Assembly: GCA_036494575.1 (NCBI GenBank)
Contig: DASXOE010000090.1
Location: 7,477 to 71,476 of the forward strand
DNA length: 64,000 nucleotides
DNA from: DASZFV01 sp036494575
GTDB taxonomy: Bacteria > Myxococcota_A > Polyangia > Fen-1088
Reading direction: 5' to 3'
The notes below the pieces were generated by a model. It was given only the letters and a program-made list of their open reading frames with translations, did no database searches and was not told the DNA's origin. Positions 1-8,622 of this stretch are shown here, piece by piece (the stretch's first letter is position 1; the number at the start of each line of letters is the position of its first letter). Both the position numbers and the translations under genes were made by a program.

Positions 1-1
1 C

Positions 2-1198
2 GACCGAGCCATCGCCTGGTACATCGGCGAGGTTCCGTTCGCGACCCAGCAGCCGCCGGTCTCGATGGCGCAGGCCGAGCACCTGCGAGACGTGCTGGCC
101 GGCACGCGCCCGCGCGCCGACGAGGACTTCGAAATCCTCGTGAATTTCGCGCGGACGATGGTCCGCTTCGGTCAGCTCGATCCCACTGTGCCCCAGGTCA
201 ACCTGGGTGACGCGCTGACCGCCCTTTCCCTGGTTCCCCAGCCGGGAGAGGACCGCTGGATCTTCGACGCCCGCGTCGACGCCGACGCCTTCGCCAAGCT
301 GCAATTCCGCGAGACCTCGGTGGGAATCGGCAAGATCCAGCGCGAGCACCGCGAGGGATGGTGGTCGCACGCTCAGAAGAACCGCGCCTTCATCGAGGAC
401 GTCGTCCGCCAGACGCAGGGACGCGGGCTGGCCGTCATTCTCGGGGCCGGGCAGGCGTTCGACCTGCCGCTCGTCGAGCTGGCCAAGTCCTTCGAGCAGC
501 TGGTCCTGGTGGACATCGACGCCGACGCCCTGAACGCGACCGTCGCCGGAGCGCTGAAGGATCCGGGGCTGCGCGCGCGCACGGAGCTGCGCCTCCTCGA
601 CTTGACGGGCGTCAACGGACAACTGGTGCAACGGATCGACGAGGCGGTGGCGTTGGCGGCGGACGCGGCCGAGGCGCGGGAGAGACTGGAGGCGCTCTGC
701 TGGACTTACCGACTGGCGGCGCCGCCGCGCCTGCTGCCGCCGGAGGAGCCCGCGGACCTTCTGGTATCGAGCTGCGTGCTGAGCCAGGTGGCGTGGCCCC
801 AGCGCGTCTACGCGAGGCGCGTCTATGAGCGCCGCTTCTCATCACTGCCCGGTCCGCTCGAGCTGCGCTGGGCCCGTCACTTCACCTACCTGGAGCTGCG
901 GCTGCAGCAGGATCACCTGACCTCGCTCGCGGGCGTGGCCGAGCAGGTCGCTCTCACGTGCGACGTGGTCAACCACGTCACCGTCCTCGATCCCGCCGGC
1001 ACCGAGCGCAAGAGCGGGCAAAACGTCCCCACCCTCGGCGTCCCGTCACTGCTCGAGCGCGTCCCCAAGCTGTTTCAGCTCCGGGAGCACGCGAGCTGGG
1101 AGTGGAACCGCTACGAGGCCACTCGCACCGGGAGAGGCTCTCGCATGGAGGTGGAGGGCGCGCGCCTCACCACGCCTGAGACTTCGGGCGACCTCTGA
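2..1198 (+). CDS. Class I SAM-methyltransferase-like protein, 5' partial
   Basis: The frame is open from base 2, with plausible coding before the first ATG at 65, so the gene probably begins outside the window. Midway through the protein a glycine-rich motif (VILGAGQAFDLP) is followed about 20 residues later by an acidic VDID. This is the motif I to motif II arrangement of Rossmann-fold, SAM-dependent methyltransferases. A later hydrophobic strand (DLLVSSCVLSQ) fits motif IV. The first part and the C-terminal half match nothing I recognise, so the substrate is unknown. The gene ends 18 bases before the convergent DUF1552 stop. The methyltransferase assignment is inference from the fold motifs only; another nucleotide-binding Rossmann protein is possible. 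Confidence 0.6.
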   Translation, partial: DRAIAWYIGEVPFATQQPPVSMAQAEHLRDVLAGTRPRADEDFEILVNFARTMVRFGQLDPTVPQVNLGDALTALSLVPQPGEDRWIFDARVDADAFAKLQFRETSVGIGKIQREHREGWWSHAQKNRAFIEDVVRQTQGRGLAVILGAGQAFDLPLVELAKSFEQLVLVDIDADALNATVAGALKDPGLRARTELRLLDLTGVNGQLVQRIDEAVALAADAAEARERLEALCWTYRLAAPPRLLPPEEPADLLVSSCVLSQVAWPQRVYARRVYERRFSSLPGPLELRWARHFTYLELRLQQDHLTSLAGVAEQVALTCDVVNHVTVLDPAGTERKSGQNVPTLGVPSLLERVPKLFQLREHASWEWNRYEATRTGRGSRMEVEGARLTTPETSGDL

Positions 1199-1216
1199 GT
1201 CTTCGGTGCCCCGGCC

Positions 1217-2674
1217 TCAGGCGAGGATCTCGGGCATTGTCTTGCTGGTCTTGTCCCAGCTGCCGTAGGTCGTGACGTTCATGCCCATGACTTGCTGGAG
1301 CGTGAGCATGAGCTCGGTGACTTTGCGCGACGTCGGCGTACCGGTCCCCGGCGGGCGGAAGTGGCGGTTGCCGGGGATCTTGCCGCCGGCATGACCCATC
1401 AGCACGAAGTGATAGTTGGTCATGATGTGGCCGGACGGTTCGCCGACCTCGGTGACGCCGTAGATGATGGTCTGATCGAGCAGCGTGCTCGCCCCGATCT
1501 GGATGCCCTTCAGGCTCCTCGCGAAGTCGGCGTACTGGCTCATGATGTACTTGTTGATCTTGGCGGCCTGCATATTCTGAGCGGTGCCCATGTGCGTCAG
1601 CTCGTGGTGCTCGAAATCCTGCTGGATGATCGGATAGTGGTTGTCGTCGCGTCCGCCAGACCACAGGTGGGAGTAGACGCGCGTCATGTTGCAGGCGAGC
1701 GCTGCCGCGACCAGCTTGTTCATCGCCTGGCTCGTGTCGGTCACCTTCGTCAAGTCCAGGTTCGCGTCCCCCGCCGTCGGAGTCGCCGGATTCGTGCACA
1801 TCCCCGTGCCACCGTTGCCGGGGTTCACGCCCCCCGCCGTCGCGGGAATGCGGGCCTCAAGTGAACGGATGCTCTCCATGTGAGCGTCGATGCGCTTCGA
1901 GTCGTCCGAGCCCAGGCTCATTTGCAAACGCTTGGCGTCGGCGAGCACCGCGTCCAGGACGCTCCGACGAAGCTTGTTGGAGATGTCGATGGGCGTCGCG
2001 GTCGGGCTCATCGTGGGCGGCGCGCCCGTGTTGAAGAGCTTGTTGAACAGCGCCGCGGGATCGCGCTCCGGCGTCAAGGGCATGTTTGGGCCGCGGTGGG
2101 CGAGGTTCAAGGCCGCCGTTCCCAGGTTATAGGTGCCCCCCCCAAACTTGATGATGCCCGTTTCGAGCGACTTGTACGGCTCGTTGGTGTGAATGGCGTC
2201 GGCGACGAGCTGGTCGAGCGTGGGCTGCCACTGCGTCCCTTGGGGGGTTTCGGGGAGTCCTCCGTAGGGCGAACCGAAGATGTCGTTCGTGACAGTGCAA
2301 ATATGGCCGTCGCCGCCAGCCAGCGTGTAACAGATGCCCCAGCCATGTCCCTTGAACTTCGCGTCCATCATGTCGAGGCCGGTCACCAGCGTCATCGCGT
2401 CTTTGAGGTCCGCGAAGTCCGTCAGGTTCGTCGGGAGCTGCCAGGCGTTGCCGTCACCTGTCGCGCTCGGGGTCCACATCGGCCCCGGGTAGACGCCGTT
2501 GCCCCAGCAGAAGATTCCGAACGTCGTTGGCAACGGCGCTCCCTGCGCGAACGCGGTGCCGTGCTCGTTGCACATGACGTCCAGCACCGGCAGCCACATG
2601 GCGACGCCGACACCCGAGAGCATGCCGCGCAGCGCGTGGCGTCGAGAGATCTTGAGCTTGTCGAGGATTTCCAT
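1217..2674 (-). CDS. DUF1552 domain protein, Tat-exported
   Basis: This 485-residue protein starts at the ATG one base after the stop of the DUF1592 gene (TAA-A-ATG), with GGGAG upstream, so the two are translationally coupled. The N-terminus has a twin-arginine motif (SRRHALRG) and a hydrophobic stretch, giving a Tat signal. The rest reads as DUF1552: an early FGIFCWGNGVYPGPMWTP segment, a GLDMMDAKFKGHGWG region, a central helical part, and a C-terminal TRVYSHLWSGGRDDNHYP plus ELTHMGT segment. DUF1552 proteins are paired with DUF1592 proteins in Myxococcota, Verrucomicrobia and Planctomycetes. The biochemical role is not known to me; a periplasmic metal-dependent hydrolase partner is a guess. 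Confidence 0.85.
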   Translation of the reverse strand: MEILDKLKISRRHALRGMLSGVGVAMWLPVLDVMCNEHGTAFAQGAPLPTTFGIFCWGNGVYPGPMWTPSATGDGNAWQLPTNLTDFADLKDAMTLVTGLDMMDAKFKGHGWGICYTLAGGDGHICTVTNDIFGSPYGGLPETPQGTQWQPTLDQLVADAIHTNEPYKSLETGIIKFGGGTYNLGTAALNLAHRGPNMPLTPERDPAALFNKLFNTGAPPTMSPTATPIDISNKLRRSVLDAVLADAKRLQMSLGSDDSKRIDAHMESIRSLEARIPATAGGVNPGNGGTGMCTNPATPTAGDANLDLTKVTDTSQAMNKLVAAALACNMTRVYSHLWSGGRDDNHYPIIQQDFEHHELTHMGTAQNMQAAKINKYIMSQYADFARSLKGIQIGASTLLDQTIIYGVTEVGEPSGHIMTNYHFVLMGHAGGKIPGNRHFRPPGTGTPTSRKVTELMLTLQQVMGMNVTTYGSWDKTSKTMPEILA

Positions 2675-2675
2675 T

Positions 2676-4418
2676 TTACATGCTCCCAATCGGCAGTGCC
2701 GGGGCGGAACGGAAGGCATCGCTGCCAACGAAATCGGCGACGAGGTTGCGCCAGACGTAGCCGCGCGTCGCGAGCGTTTGCACCAAGCTCGTGACTTGAG
2801 CCGAGTCCGCCACATCGTCCACGCGGCCATTCACGGTGCGATAAAAGTTGCGCATCAGGCAGTTCGTCACCCGTGGGTCTTGCGCCAATGTGGAGCCAAG
2901 CTGCGCCTCGCCGTCGAAGGACATGCCGTCCAGGGTTCCGGTGGCATCGATGGCCAATCCGTTTTCGGTTGCCCGATACTGTCCGATGGGGTCGAAGTGC
3001 TCCATCGCCAACCCGAGGGGATCGAACAACATGTGGCACGACGCGCACGACGCCGCCGCGCGATGCGCCGTCAGTTGTTGGCGCGTCGTCATCGTCGCAT
3101 CGACAGTAATGTCGGTCCTGACACCCGCCGGAGGCGAAGGCGGCGTCGTGCAGAGGAGGCTCTCCAAGATGAACACGCCCCGGCGAGTCGGAGAGGTGCG
3201 GTTGGCTTGGGACTGGGTGGCGATCACGGCCGCCTGGCCCAAGATGCCAACGCGGCCGCTGCTGGCGGGGAGCTGAACCTGAGCGAAACCCGTTGCGGGC
3301 GCCTGAACGCCATAGAGGGGAGCGAGGTTTGCGTCCGCGAACGTCTGGTTACTGTCGTAGAAGGATCGGACATCGGCGCTGGCTCCCAGCACGACGTTCT
3401 TGATGAACATCTGGGTGCCTTGCAGCATGGAAGTCTGGAGCGCCAGGTTGAAGCTCGGAAAGAGCGTCGTGCTCTTGTTCAAGGCGACCACGAACTGAGC
3501 TTGGGAGTACTCGAGGAAGAACGCCGACAAGCGATCGGCGATGGCGGGATCCGCGAGCAAAGGAGCGGCCGCGGTGCGAACGCCGGCGGCGGTGTCGAGC
3601 TGACCCGCTTTCGCGGCATCCAGTAGAGCCGAGCTGGGCGGGCCGCCGGTCAGCAAGTAAGAGAGACGATTCGCCATAGACAACCCGTCGTACTTGAGGC
3701 GGCCCGTGGTCTTGTCGAGCTTGTTGGTCTCCACCCGATAGAGAAAGTTCGGCGATTGAAGGAATCCGGTCGTCGCGGTCGCAAGTCCCTGCGCGGCGCT
3801 GCCCGAGAGCGTCGCACCGTTCTTGGCGACGCCCAGCCACTGCTGCACTTCGACGTCGGCGAGATCGCGCCTGAAGGCGCTCTTGCCGAAGGTCGTGATG
3901 TAGGTGGTAACGCAGGCGTCGCTGAGATCAGCCTTGGGCTGGCACCCCACGAGCTTCTGCCAGCGCGCCGTATCGGCGAAGACTTCGGCAGTCGCCGCCA
4001 GGCTCGCGGCTTCAAACGCCGTCGCCGCCGAGTCGCTCACCGAATTTTGCAACGCTCCCACGGACACATAGCCGGCGACCGAGACGTCATCCGGCAGCGT
4101 CAGCTTGGTCGTGAGTGGGCCCAAGAGCGACTGGACCGAGGTGAGATACTCGGCTTGAGTGAGCAAGCGCAGCTTCACTCCGCCGGTGCTCACCGTGCCC
4201 GGCGGGGCGCTGCCGCCGGTTCCCGAGCCGCCTCCGGCCGGGTTCGAGCCTGACGAGCCTCCAGCTTGGTTCGAGCCCGGCGAGGTGACAAGTCCAGTAC
4301 AGGCGCCGCCAAGTAGAGCCGCGAAAGCAAGCGCGGCAAGACCACGTGCGCCTTGCTGCGGCGCATTCGCACCGAGATCGCGCACCGGGAACGATTGCCG
4401 ATCGATGGTCCAGCTCAT
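2676..4418 (-). CDS. DUF1592-family haem-motif lipoprotein
   Basis: This is a 580-residue exported protein. The ATG at 4418 has AAGGA about 10 bases upstream and gives a lipobox ending at Cys40 (LLGGAC), followed by a Gly/Ser-rich linker. Domain order follows the DUF1587-DUF1595-DUF1592-DUF1588-DUF1585 family: LTQAEYLTSVQSLLG near the N-terminus, SAFRRDL, FLQSPNFLYRVE, then RTSPTRRGVFILESLLC. A CASCH haem-attachment motif (C458 to H462) precedes MLFDPLGLAMEHFD. The family is regarded as c-type-cytochrome-like and works with DUF1552 or DUF1501 partners; here DUF1552 follows after one base. The role is unknown, but an outer-membrane redox-linked step is plausible. Confidence 0.88.
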   Translation of the reverse strand: MSWTIDRQSFPVRDLGANAPQQGARGLAALAFAALLGGACTGLVTSPGSNQAGGSSGSNPAGGGSGTGGSAPPGTVSTGGVKLRLLTQAEYLTSVQSLLGPLTTKLTLPDDVSVAGYVSVGALQNSVSDSAATAFEAASLAATAEVFADTARWQKLVGCQPKADLSDACVTTYITTFGKSAFRRDLADVEVQQWLGVAKNGATLSGSAAQGLATATTGFLQSPNFLYRVETNKLDKTTGRLKYDGLSMANRLSYLLTGGPPSSALLDAAKAGQLDTAAGVRTAAAPLLADPAIADRLSAFFLEYSQAQFVVALNKSTTLFPSFNLALQTSMLQGTQMFIKNVVLGASADVRSFYDSNQTFADANLAPLYGVQAPATGFAQVQLPASSGRVGILGQAAVIATQSQANRTSPTRRGVFILESLLCTTPPSPPAGVRTDITVDATMTTRQQLTAHRAAASCASCHMLFDPLGLAMEHFDPIGQYRATENGLAIDATGTLDGMSFDGEAQLGSTLAQDPRVTNCLMRNFYRTVNGRVDDVADSAQVTSLVQTLATRGYVWRNLVADFVGSDAFRSAPALPIGSM

Positions 4419-4735
4419 GCGCTTGTTCCTTTCGAGGAGTGCCCGATCGTGCCGCAGTGGCCAACAGTAATGAGACCGGCCGCCGCCAGCGTTGGCGCAC
4501 ACTCCTGGGCCTCGAATGCCATCTCTCGGCATAATAGTAGCCTCTGCGAAGACTATCTTGTCATTCCCGTGAACCCCTACCTTAAAAATGACCCCCCGCC
4601 CTGAAAACGGACCACGGTCCGCGGCCCGCCTGCCAGGCGGACCCGAGGGATCACGCCCACTTCGGCGGGCCGTCTCTCACTATATCCGGCGAGCAGCCGC
4701 CCGAGGTGGCTCAGCTGAAATTGCCCGAGCCGGCC
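4419..4735. other. Intergenic gap between kinase and DUF1592 gene
   Basis: This stretch of 317 bases separates two same-direction genes. It holds the ribosome binding site and possible promoter of the DUF1592 gene. A short inverted repeat, CCGCC/GGCGG around 4628-4642, is also present. I see no convincing gene or RNA in it. Confidence 0.5.
4534..4564 (-). promoter_or_regulatory. Possible sigma-70-type promoter for DUF1592-DUF1552
   Basis: On the minus strand ATGACA (4559-4564) and TACTAT (4534-4539) each match the consensus at five of six positions. The 19-base spacer is longer than ideal. The predicted start lies about 110 bases upstream of the DUF1592 ATG, in a locally AT-richer patch. It is weak evidence only. 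Confidence 0.28.
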
Positions 4736-6109
4736 TCAGCGTCCCGGCGCAGGGCCCGGGCCCAGTGGGGCGGGCAAGCGCCGCAGCCAGCCGTCGAGCG
4801 GGTCCCTGGCCCACTGCGGCAAGTGCGGATACGCGAAGTAGAGCGCGCCGCCCAAGGCCACCACGAGGACAGCCAACTGAATCACCATGCTGCGTACCCA
4901 GCGCTTGAAGCGGACGACGATGCTCGGCCTCGCGATCTCGGCGCCGGCCAGCACGACCTCCCGCTCGGCGCGCGCCAGGCGGGCCACGCGGCCGGAGTCC
5001 TGGCGCGTGGGCGCGTTGTGCGCCGTCGCCTCGGGGCGCGTGAGCACGCCCAGGGAGCGCGTACCCGCGCCACTGCGCGCTCCGTCGCCGGCGGCCGTGG
5101 CAGCGACCTCTTGCAGCTCGATGTCCAGGCTGCCGAGCTCGACGGCGAGGCTCGGGTCGCTCACCGTCCCGTCCTCCGGGGCGGGCGGCTTGGCGCCGTC
5201 GCGCGCGCTCAGCGTCTCGAGCCAGCGCTTGAGCGGCGCCGGCCCGCTCGGCTGTCCCAGCTTGAGCAGAATGGCGTCGATGCGGTCGGCCATCTGCTCG
5301 GCGCTTTGCCAGCGCTTGGCCACGTCGGCGCGCAGCGCCCGGTTGATGAGGCGCTCCACGTCGGGGTTGAGGTCACGCACGAGGCTCGAGGGCTTCTCGG
5401 GCCGCGAACGCCGCACCTGCACGATGACGTCCAAATCGGTCGGCCCATCGAACGGCTTGCGGCCCGTGACCAGCAGGTAGAGCAGGCTGCCCACCGAGAA
5501 CAGGTCCGAGCGCGCGTCGAGCGCCCATCCGCGCGACTGCTCCGGCGACATGTACGCGAACTTGCCTTTGATGACCCCCGTGGCGGACTTCTCGCTCTTG
5601 CCGACAGCCTTGGCGATGCCGAAGTCCGCCAGCTTGACCTCGCCCTGCTGGCTCAAGAGCACGTTCTGGGGGGTGATGTCCCGGTGCACGATGCGCAGTG
5701 GCTCGCCGTTTCGCGTGCGCGTGTGGACGTAGGCGAGGCCGCGGCACAGCGCGCCCACGACGCCCAGGGCCAGCGGCAGCGGCAGCCTCAGCTTCGCCTT
5801 CAGCGCGCGCCGCCGCACCTGCTCGAGGCTCCAGCCGTCGACGAACTCGAGCACGAGGAAGTACTGGTCGCCGGACTTGCCGAGGTCGAGCACCTGGACG
5901 AGGTTGCTGTGGTTCAGCGTCGACGCGATGTGCGCCTCGTCGACCAGCATGCGCACGAAGCTGGCGTCCTCGGCCAGCGCCGGCAGGATGCGTTTGAGCA
6001 CGACGGGCTTCTGGAAGCCCTCCTCGCCCTTCTGCAGCGCCAGGAAGATCTCCGCCATCCCGCCGTGGGCGATCTTGCTGACCACGTGGTATCGCGTGCC
6101 GCGCGGCAT
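4736..6109 (-). CDS. Membrane-anchored Ser/Thr protein kinase
   Basis: This is a 457-residue kinase with start ATG at 6109, because the kinase fold begins at residue 7. The glycine loop is HGGMAEIF (15-22), the ATP lysine is K39, the catalytic loop is VHRDITPQN, the Mg loop is DFGIAK and the activation segment ends in MSPEQ. The kinase lobe is followed by an acidic linker of about 100 residues. One transmembrane helix (VIQLAVLVVALGGALYFAY) lies near residues 408-428, and about 30 C-terminal residues follow. The kinase is therefore cytoplasmic and tethered by a C-terminal helix. It is transcribed toward the DUF1592-DUF1552 pair and divergently from the lytic transglycosylase. The substrate is unknown. 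Confidence 0.93.
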   Translation of the reverse strand: MPRGTRYHVVSKIAHGGMAEIFLALQKGEEGFQKPVVLKRILPALAEDASFVRMLVDEAHIASTLNHSNLVQVLDLGKSGDQYFLVLEFVDGWSLEQVRRRALKAKLRLPLPLALGVVGALCRGLAYVHTRTRNGEPLRIVHRDITPQNVLLSQQGEVKLADFGIAKAVGKSEKSATGVIKGKFAYMSPEQSRGWALDARSDLFSVGSLLYLLVTGRKPFDGPTDLDVIVQVRRSRPEKPSSLVRDLNPDVERLINRALRADVAKRWQSAEQMADRIDAILLKLGQPSGPAPLKRWLETLSARDGAKPPAPEDGTVSDPSLAVELGSLDIELQEVAATAAGDGARSGAGTRSLGVLTRPEATAHNAPTRQDSGRVARLARAEREVVLAGAEIARPSIVVRFKRWVRSMVIQLAVLVVALGGALYFAYPHLPQWARDPLDGWLRRLPAPLGPGPAPGR

Positions 6110-6187
6110 CGTCCTGGAGGATACTCTCTCACGCAGCTTGTCGGCGCGGCTTGGATCGGCTACGCCTGAGCCATTCAACTGGCGCAG

Positions 6188-6862
6188 ATGAAGTCGCGCC
6201 TCACGCGCTGGATGCGGTCGCGGGGGTGGCGCCGGTTGCCGAAGCCGCCGAGATGGTGGCGGCGGGTGCTGCTGCTCGTGGTCTTCTTGGTCCCGATCTG
6301 CGTCGTCAACGCGGCCGTGGCGTGGGTGGGCCAGTGTGCCGTCTTCCCATTGTCGCCGTTCCACCTGCGCTACAAGGTCCAAGCGCTCTGGGCCTACGCA
6401 TGGCACCGTCCACGTTGTGTCTTCGTCGACGACGTGTCGCTGGCGACGCCGCTCCTCGCGCGCGTCGAGCAACGGCACCAGTTGCCGTGCGGACTGCTCG
6501 GCGCCATCGTGCAGATCGAGTCGGGCGGAAATCCCCACCGGATCTCCTCCGCCGGTGCCATGGGGCCGCTGCAGCTGATTCCGCCCACGGCTCGGGCGTT
6601 GGGGGTGAGCGACCCCTTCGACCCAGAGGAGAGCTTGGACGGCGCTGCCCGCTATCTGCGCGCGCAGCTCACCGCCTTCCATAGTGTCCGCCTCGCGGCG
6701 GCCGCTTACAACGCCGGGCCGGGCGCGATCGTCGGCCGCGCGGTTCCACAAAACGGCCAGACCGAGATCTACGTCGATCGCGTGATGCAGGCTTTCGCGG
6801 TCGAACGCCGGGCGCGCTGCGTGGCCGCGCGCCGTTCGAGCGCGACGTCACGCTTCCGATAG
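6188..6862 (+). CDS. SLT-domain lytic transglycosylase
   Basis: This is a 224-residue protein with a basic N-terminus and one membrane helix (LLLVVFLVPICVVNAAVAWV) near residues 22-45. A C-terminal SLT lysozyme-like domain follows. The family motifs are visible: the catalytic glutamate in VQIESGGNP, then GAMGPLQLIPPTA, and AAYNAGPGA. It should cleave peptidoglycan non-hydrolytically between MurNAc and GlcNAc from the periplasmic face of the inner membrane. The start ATG follows the kinase start divergently by 78 bases, so both promoters must lie in that interval. No accessory LysM or substrate-binding domain is present. Confidence 0.92.
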   Translation: MKSRLTRWMRSRGWRRLPKPPRWWRRVLLLVVFLVPICVVNAAVAWVGQCAVFPLSPFHLRYKVQALWAYAWHRPRCVFVDDVSLATPLLARVEQRHQLPCGLLGAIVQIESGGNPHRISSAGAMGPLQLIPPTARALGVSDPFDPEESLDGAARYLRAQLTAFHSVRLAAAAYNAGPGAIVGRAVPQNGQTEIYVDRVMQAFAVERRARCVAARRSSATSRFR

Positions 6863-6882
6863 AGGGGACGCCGAACCACAAA

Positions 6883-7386
6883 TCAGTGGCAACCCGCAGG
6901 CAGATTCATTGTCAGGGCGCATGCCGCCGGCTGTGCCTGGCGTGTCGGCGTGCCGCCCGATGCGCTCACCATTGCTTGAGCGTCCGCCTCTGCCTGTGTG
7001 GTGCACGCCTGCGCGTCGAGCATGTCGAAACAGGCTTCAAGCGTGTTCGTCTGATCAGGGGTCAGCATGGCGCAGGTTAGAAGGCTTGCGATCTCAGCAC
7101 TCGTCTTCGTGAAGCATTCGTCGTAGACGACGGGACTTATCACGCCCATGCAGCTGATCGTCGGACCTGCGCTGGCGTCGCTGCCGCTGCCTCCGGCGCT
7201 GCCGCCTCCCATGCAGACGATGCTCACGCTGCCGCACTGAGCTTCATGGGTGCACAACGCGTGAGCGGCGATAGGTCCCGCCTCGGTCGGCGACTTGCCC
7301 GAAATCTCGACGTGCCCAGCGCCACCGGTACCGCCGCAAGAGAGCAGCGCGAGACAAAGCCCGAATACGGTGCAAGTTCGATTCAT
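6883..7386 (-). CDS. Small Cys-containing lipoprotein
   Basis: This is a 167-residue hypothetical protein. The ATG at 7386 gives a short signal peptide ending in a lipobox (LALLSC). After a small linker comes HALCTHEAQCG, an alternating cysteine pattern that recurs in many myxobacterial lipoproteins. A Gly/Ser-rich stretch and a second cysteine-bearing half follow, with at least four further cysteines (ECF, TCA, ACF, ACTT). Disulfides in the periplasm or at the surface are likely. It converges on the transglycosylase gene with a 20-base gap. I recognise no named family. Confidence 0.75.
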   Translation of the reverse strand: MNRTCTVFGLCLALLSCGGTGGAGHVEISGKSPTEAGPIAAHALCTHEAQCGSVSIVCMGGGSAGGSGSDASAGPTISCMGVISPVVYDECFTKTSAEIASLLTCAMLTPDQTNTLEACFDMLDAQACTTQAEADAQAMVSASGGTPTRQAQPAACALTMNLPAGCH

Positions 7387-7686
7387 CGTCGGAGGATACG
7401 CCAAAGCTTTCCCGGGACAGCGGGTAGCATCGAGGGCGCGGGGCAGGGCGCGGCGGTTTGGGCGCTCACCCGCCATACAGATTGCGCAGCGCGACTGCTC
7501 AGATTGTTTGAAAGCCTGCGCTCACGCCCTGCGCCACCGGAGAGCGGCCGTGTCCAACATCCTTCGTTCCCGCCAGTCGAGGTCGGCGCGCGAAATTCCC
7601 GCGGGCTGGCGTCTTCCTGAGCTCGCCTGCCCGGCCTAGCAGGCGGTCTCCGACGCGCCCTGCTGATCGTTGCGGCGGCGGCGACG
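7387..7686. other. Intergenic region before the uronate locus
   Basis: This 300-base stretch has no convincing gene. A 6-bp stem GCCTGC/GCAGGC with an 8-base loop lies at 7625-7644 just upstream of udh, but it has no T tract. It must contain the divergent promoters of the small lipoprotein and of udh; I cannot pick out clear -35/-10 boxes. Confidence 0.5.
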
Positions 7687-8622
7687 TTGATTCGCTATTG
7701 TGTCCCCGCCTTGCCTCGATCGCGCCCCGACGGTCAGCGCCGCAATCGGCCCCTCGTCCTCGTGACGGGCGCGGCGGGCGAGGTCGCGGGCCACCTCCGC
7801 CGCGAGCTGGCGGGCCGCTATCGCTTGCGTCTCAGCGATCGGCGACCGGTGCGCGACCTCGCGCGCGGCGAGACTTTCGTGCGCGCGGACATCTCGCGCC
7901 TCTCCGAGGCCGTGCGCATCGCCCAAGGCGTCCACGCCATCGTCCACCTCGGCGGGTTCGCCGTCGAGGGGCCGTGGGCGGCCATACTCGAGGCGAACAT
8001 CGTCGGCGGCTACAACATGTTCGAGGCAGCGCGGCGCGCCGGCGTGCGGCGCTTCGTGTTCGCGTCGAGCAACCACGCCATGGGTTTCCACCGGCGCGAC
8101 CACGTCATCGGCGAGCGCGCCGAAGTGAGGCCCGACAGCCGCTACGGCGTTTCGAAGGTGTTCGGCGAGGCGCTGGGCCGCCTCTACGCGGACAAGTACG
8201 ACCTCGAGGTGCTGTGCCTGCGCATCGGCTACGTCAACAGCGTGCCCATCGACGAGCGGCGCCTCGCGATCTGGCTCTCGCCGCGGGACCTCGCCCAGGT
8301 GGTCACGCTCGGCGTCGAGCACCCGGACATCCGCTTCGAGATCGTCTACGGAATCTCGGGAAACCGGCGCAGCTGGTACGACAACTCGAACGCGACCCGG
8401 CTCGGCTACCGACCCCAAGACGATTCGGAGCGGTTCGCGGCCGAGGTGCTCGCGCGCGCACGCCCCGGCAACAAGGTGGCCGCCCTTTATCAGGGTGGCG
8501 ACTTCACCGTCATCGAACAGATACCGAGCCCGGCGGGACCTGTCCGCGCCGTCCGACAGGGCCGAAAGGCGGTGGGACCCAAATCGCGGCCCCCGGTGGC
8601 CGAGCGAGGCGCGCGCCGATGA
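7687..8622 (+). CDS. udh: Uronate dehydrogenase (SDR family)
   Basis: This NAD-dependent short-chain dehydrogenase resembles uronate dehydrogenase, which oxidises D-glucuronate or D-galacturonate to the aldarolactone. Visible motifs are VTGAAGEVAGHL at the nucleotide-binding turn, ASSNHAMGF carrying the catalytic serine, and PDSRYGVSKVFGE with Tyr153 and Lys157. AIWLSPRDLAQ and VYGISGNRRSWYDN follow as in known Udh proteins. The start is uncertain: TTG at 7687 or TTG at 7711, neither with a strong ribosome site. About 25 C-terminal residues are basic and extra. The stop overlaps the next start (ATGA), coupling it to the lactone-processing enzyme. A different epimerase activity is possible but less likely. 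Confidence 0.85.
   Translation: MIRYCVPALPRSRPDGQRRNRPLVLVTGAAGEVAGHLRRELAGRYRLRLSDRRPVRDLARGETFVRADISRLSEAVRIAQGVHAIVHLGGFAVEGPWAAILEANIVGGYNMFEAARRAGVRRFVFASSNHAMGFHRRDHVIGERAEVRPDSRYGVSKVFGEALGRLYADKYDLEVLCLRIGYVNSVPIDERRLAIWLSPRDLAQVVTLGVEHPDIRFEIVYGISGNRRSWYDNSNATRLGYRPQDDSERFAAEVLARARPGNKVAALYQGGDFTVIEQIPSPAGPVRAVRQGRKAVGPKSRPPVAERGARR

Noticed and set aside
7698..8618. Upstream extension of the amidohydrolase frame across udh
   Set aside because: The product is Arg/Ala-rich and overlaps the well-supported udh gene; the ATG overlapping the udh stop is the natural start.
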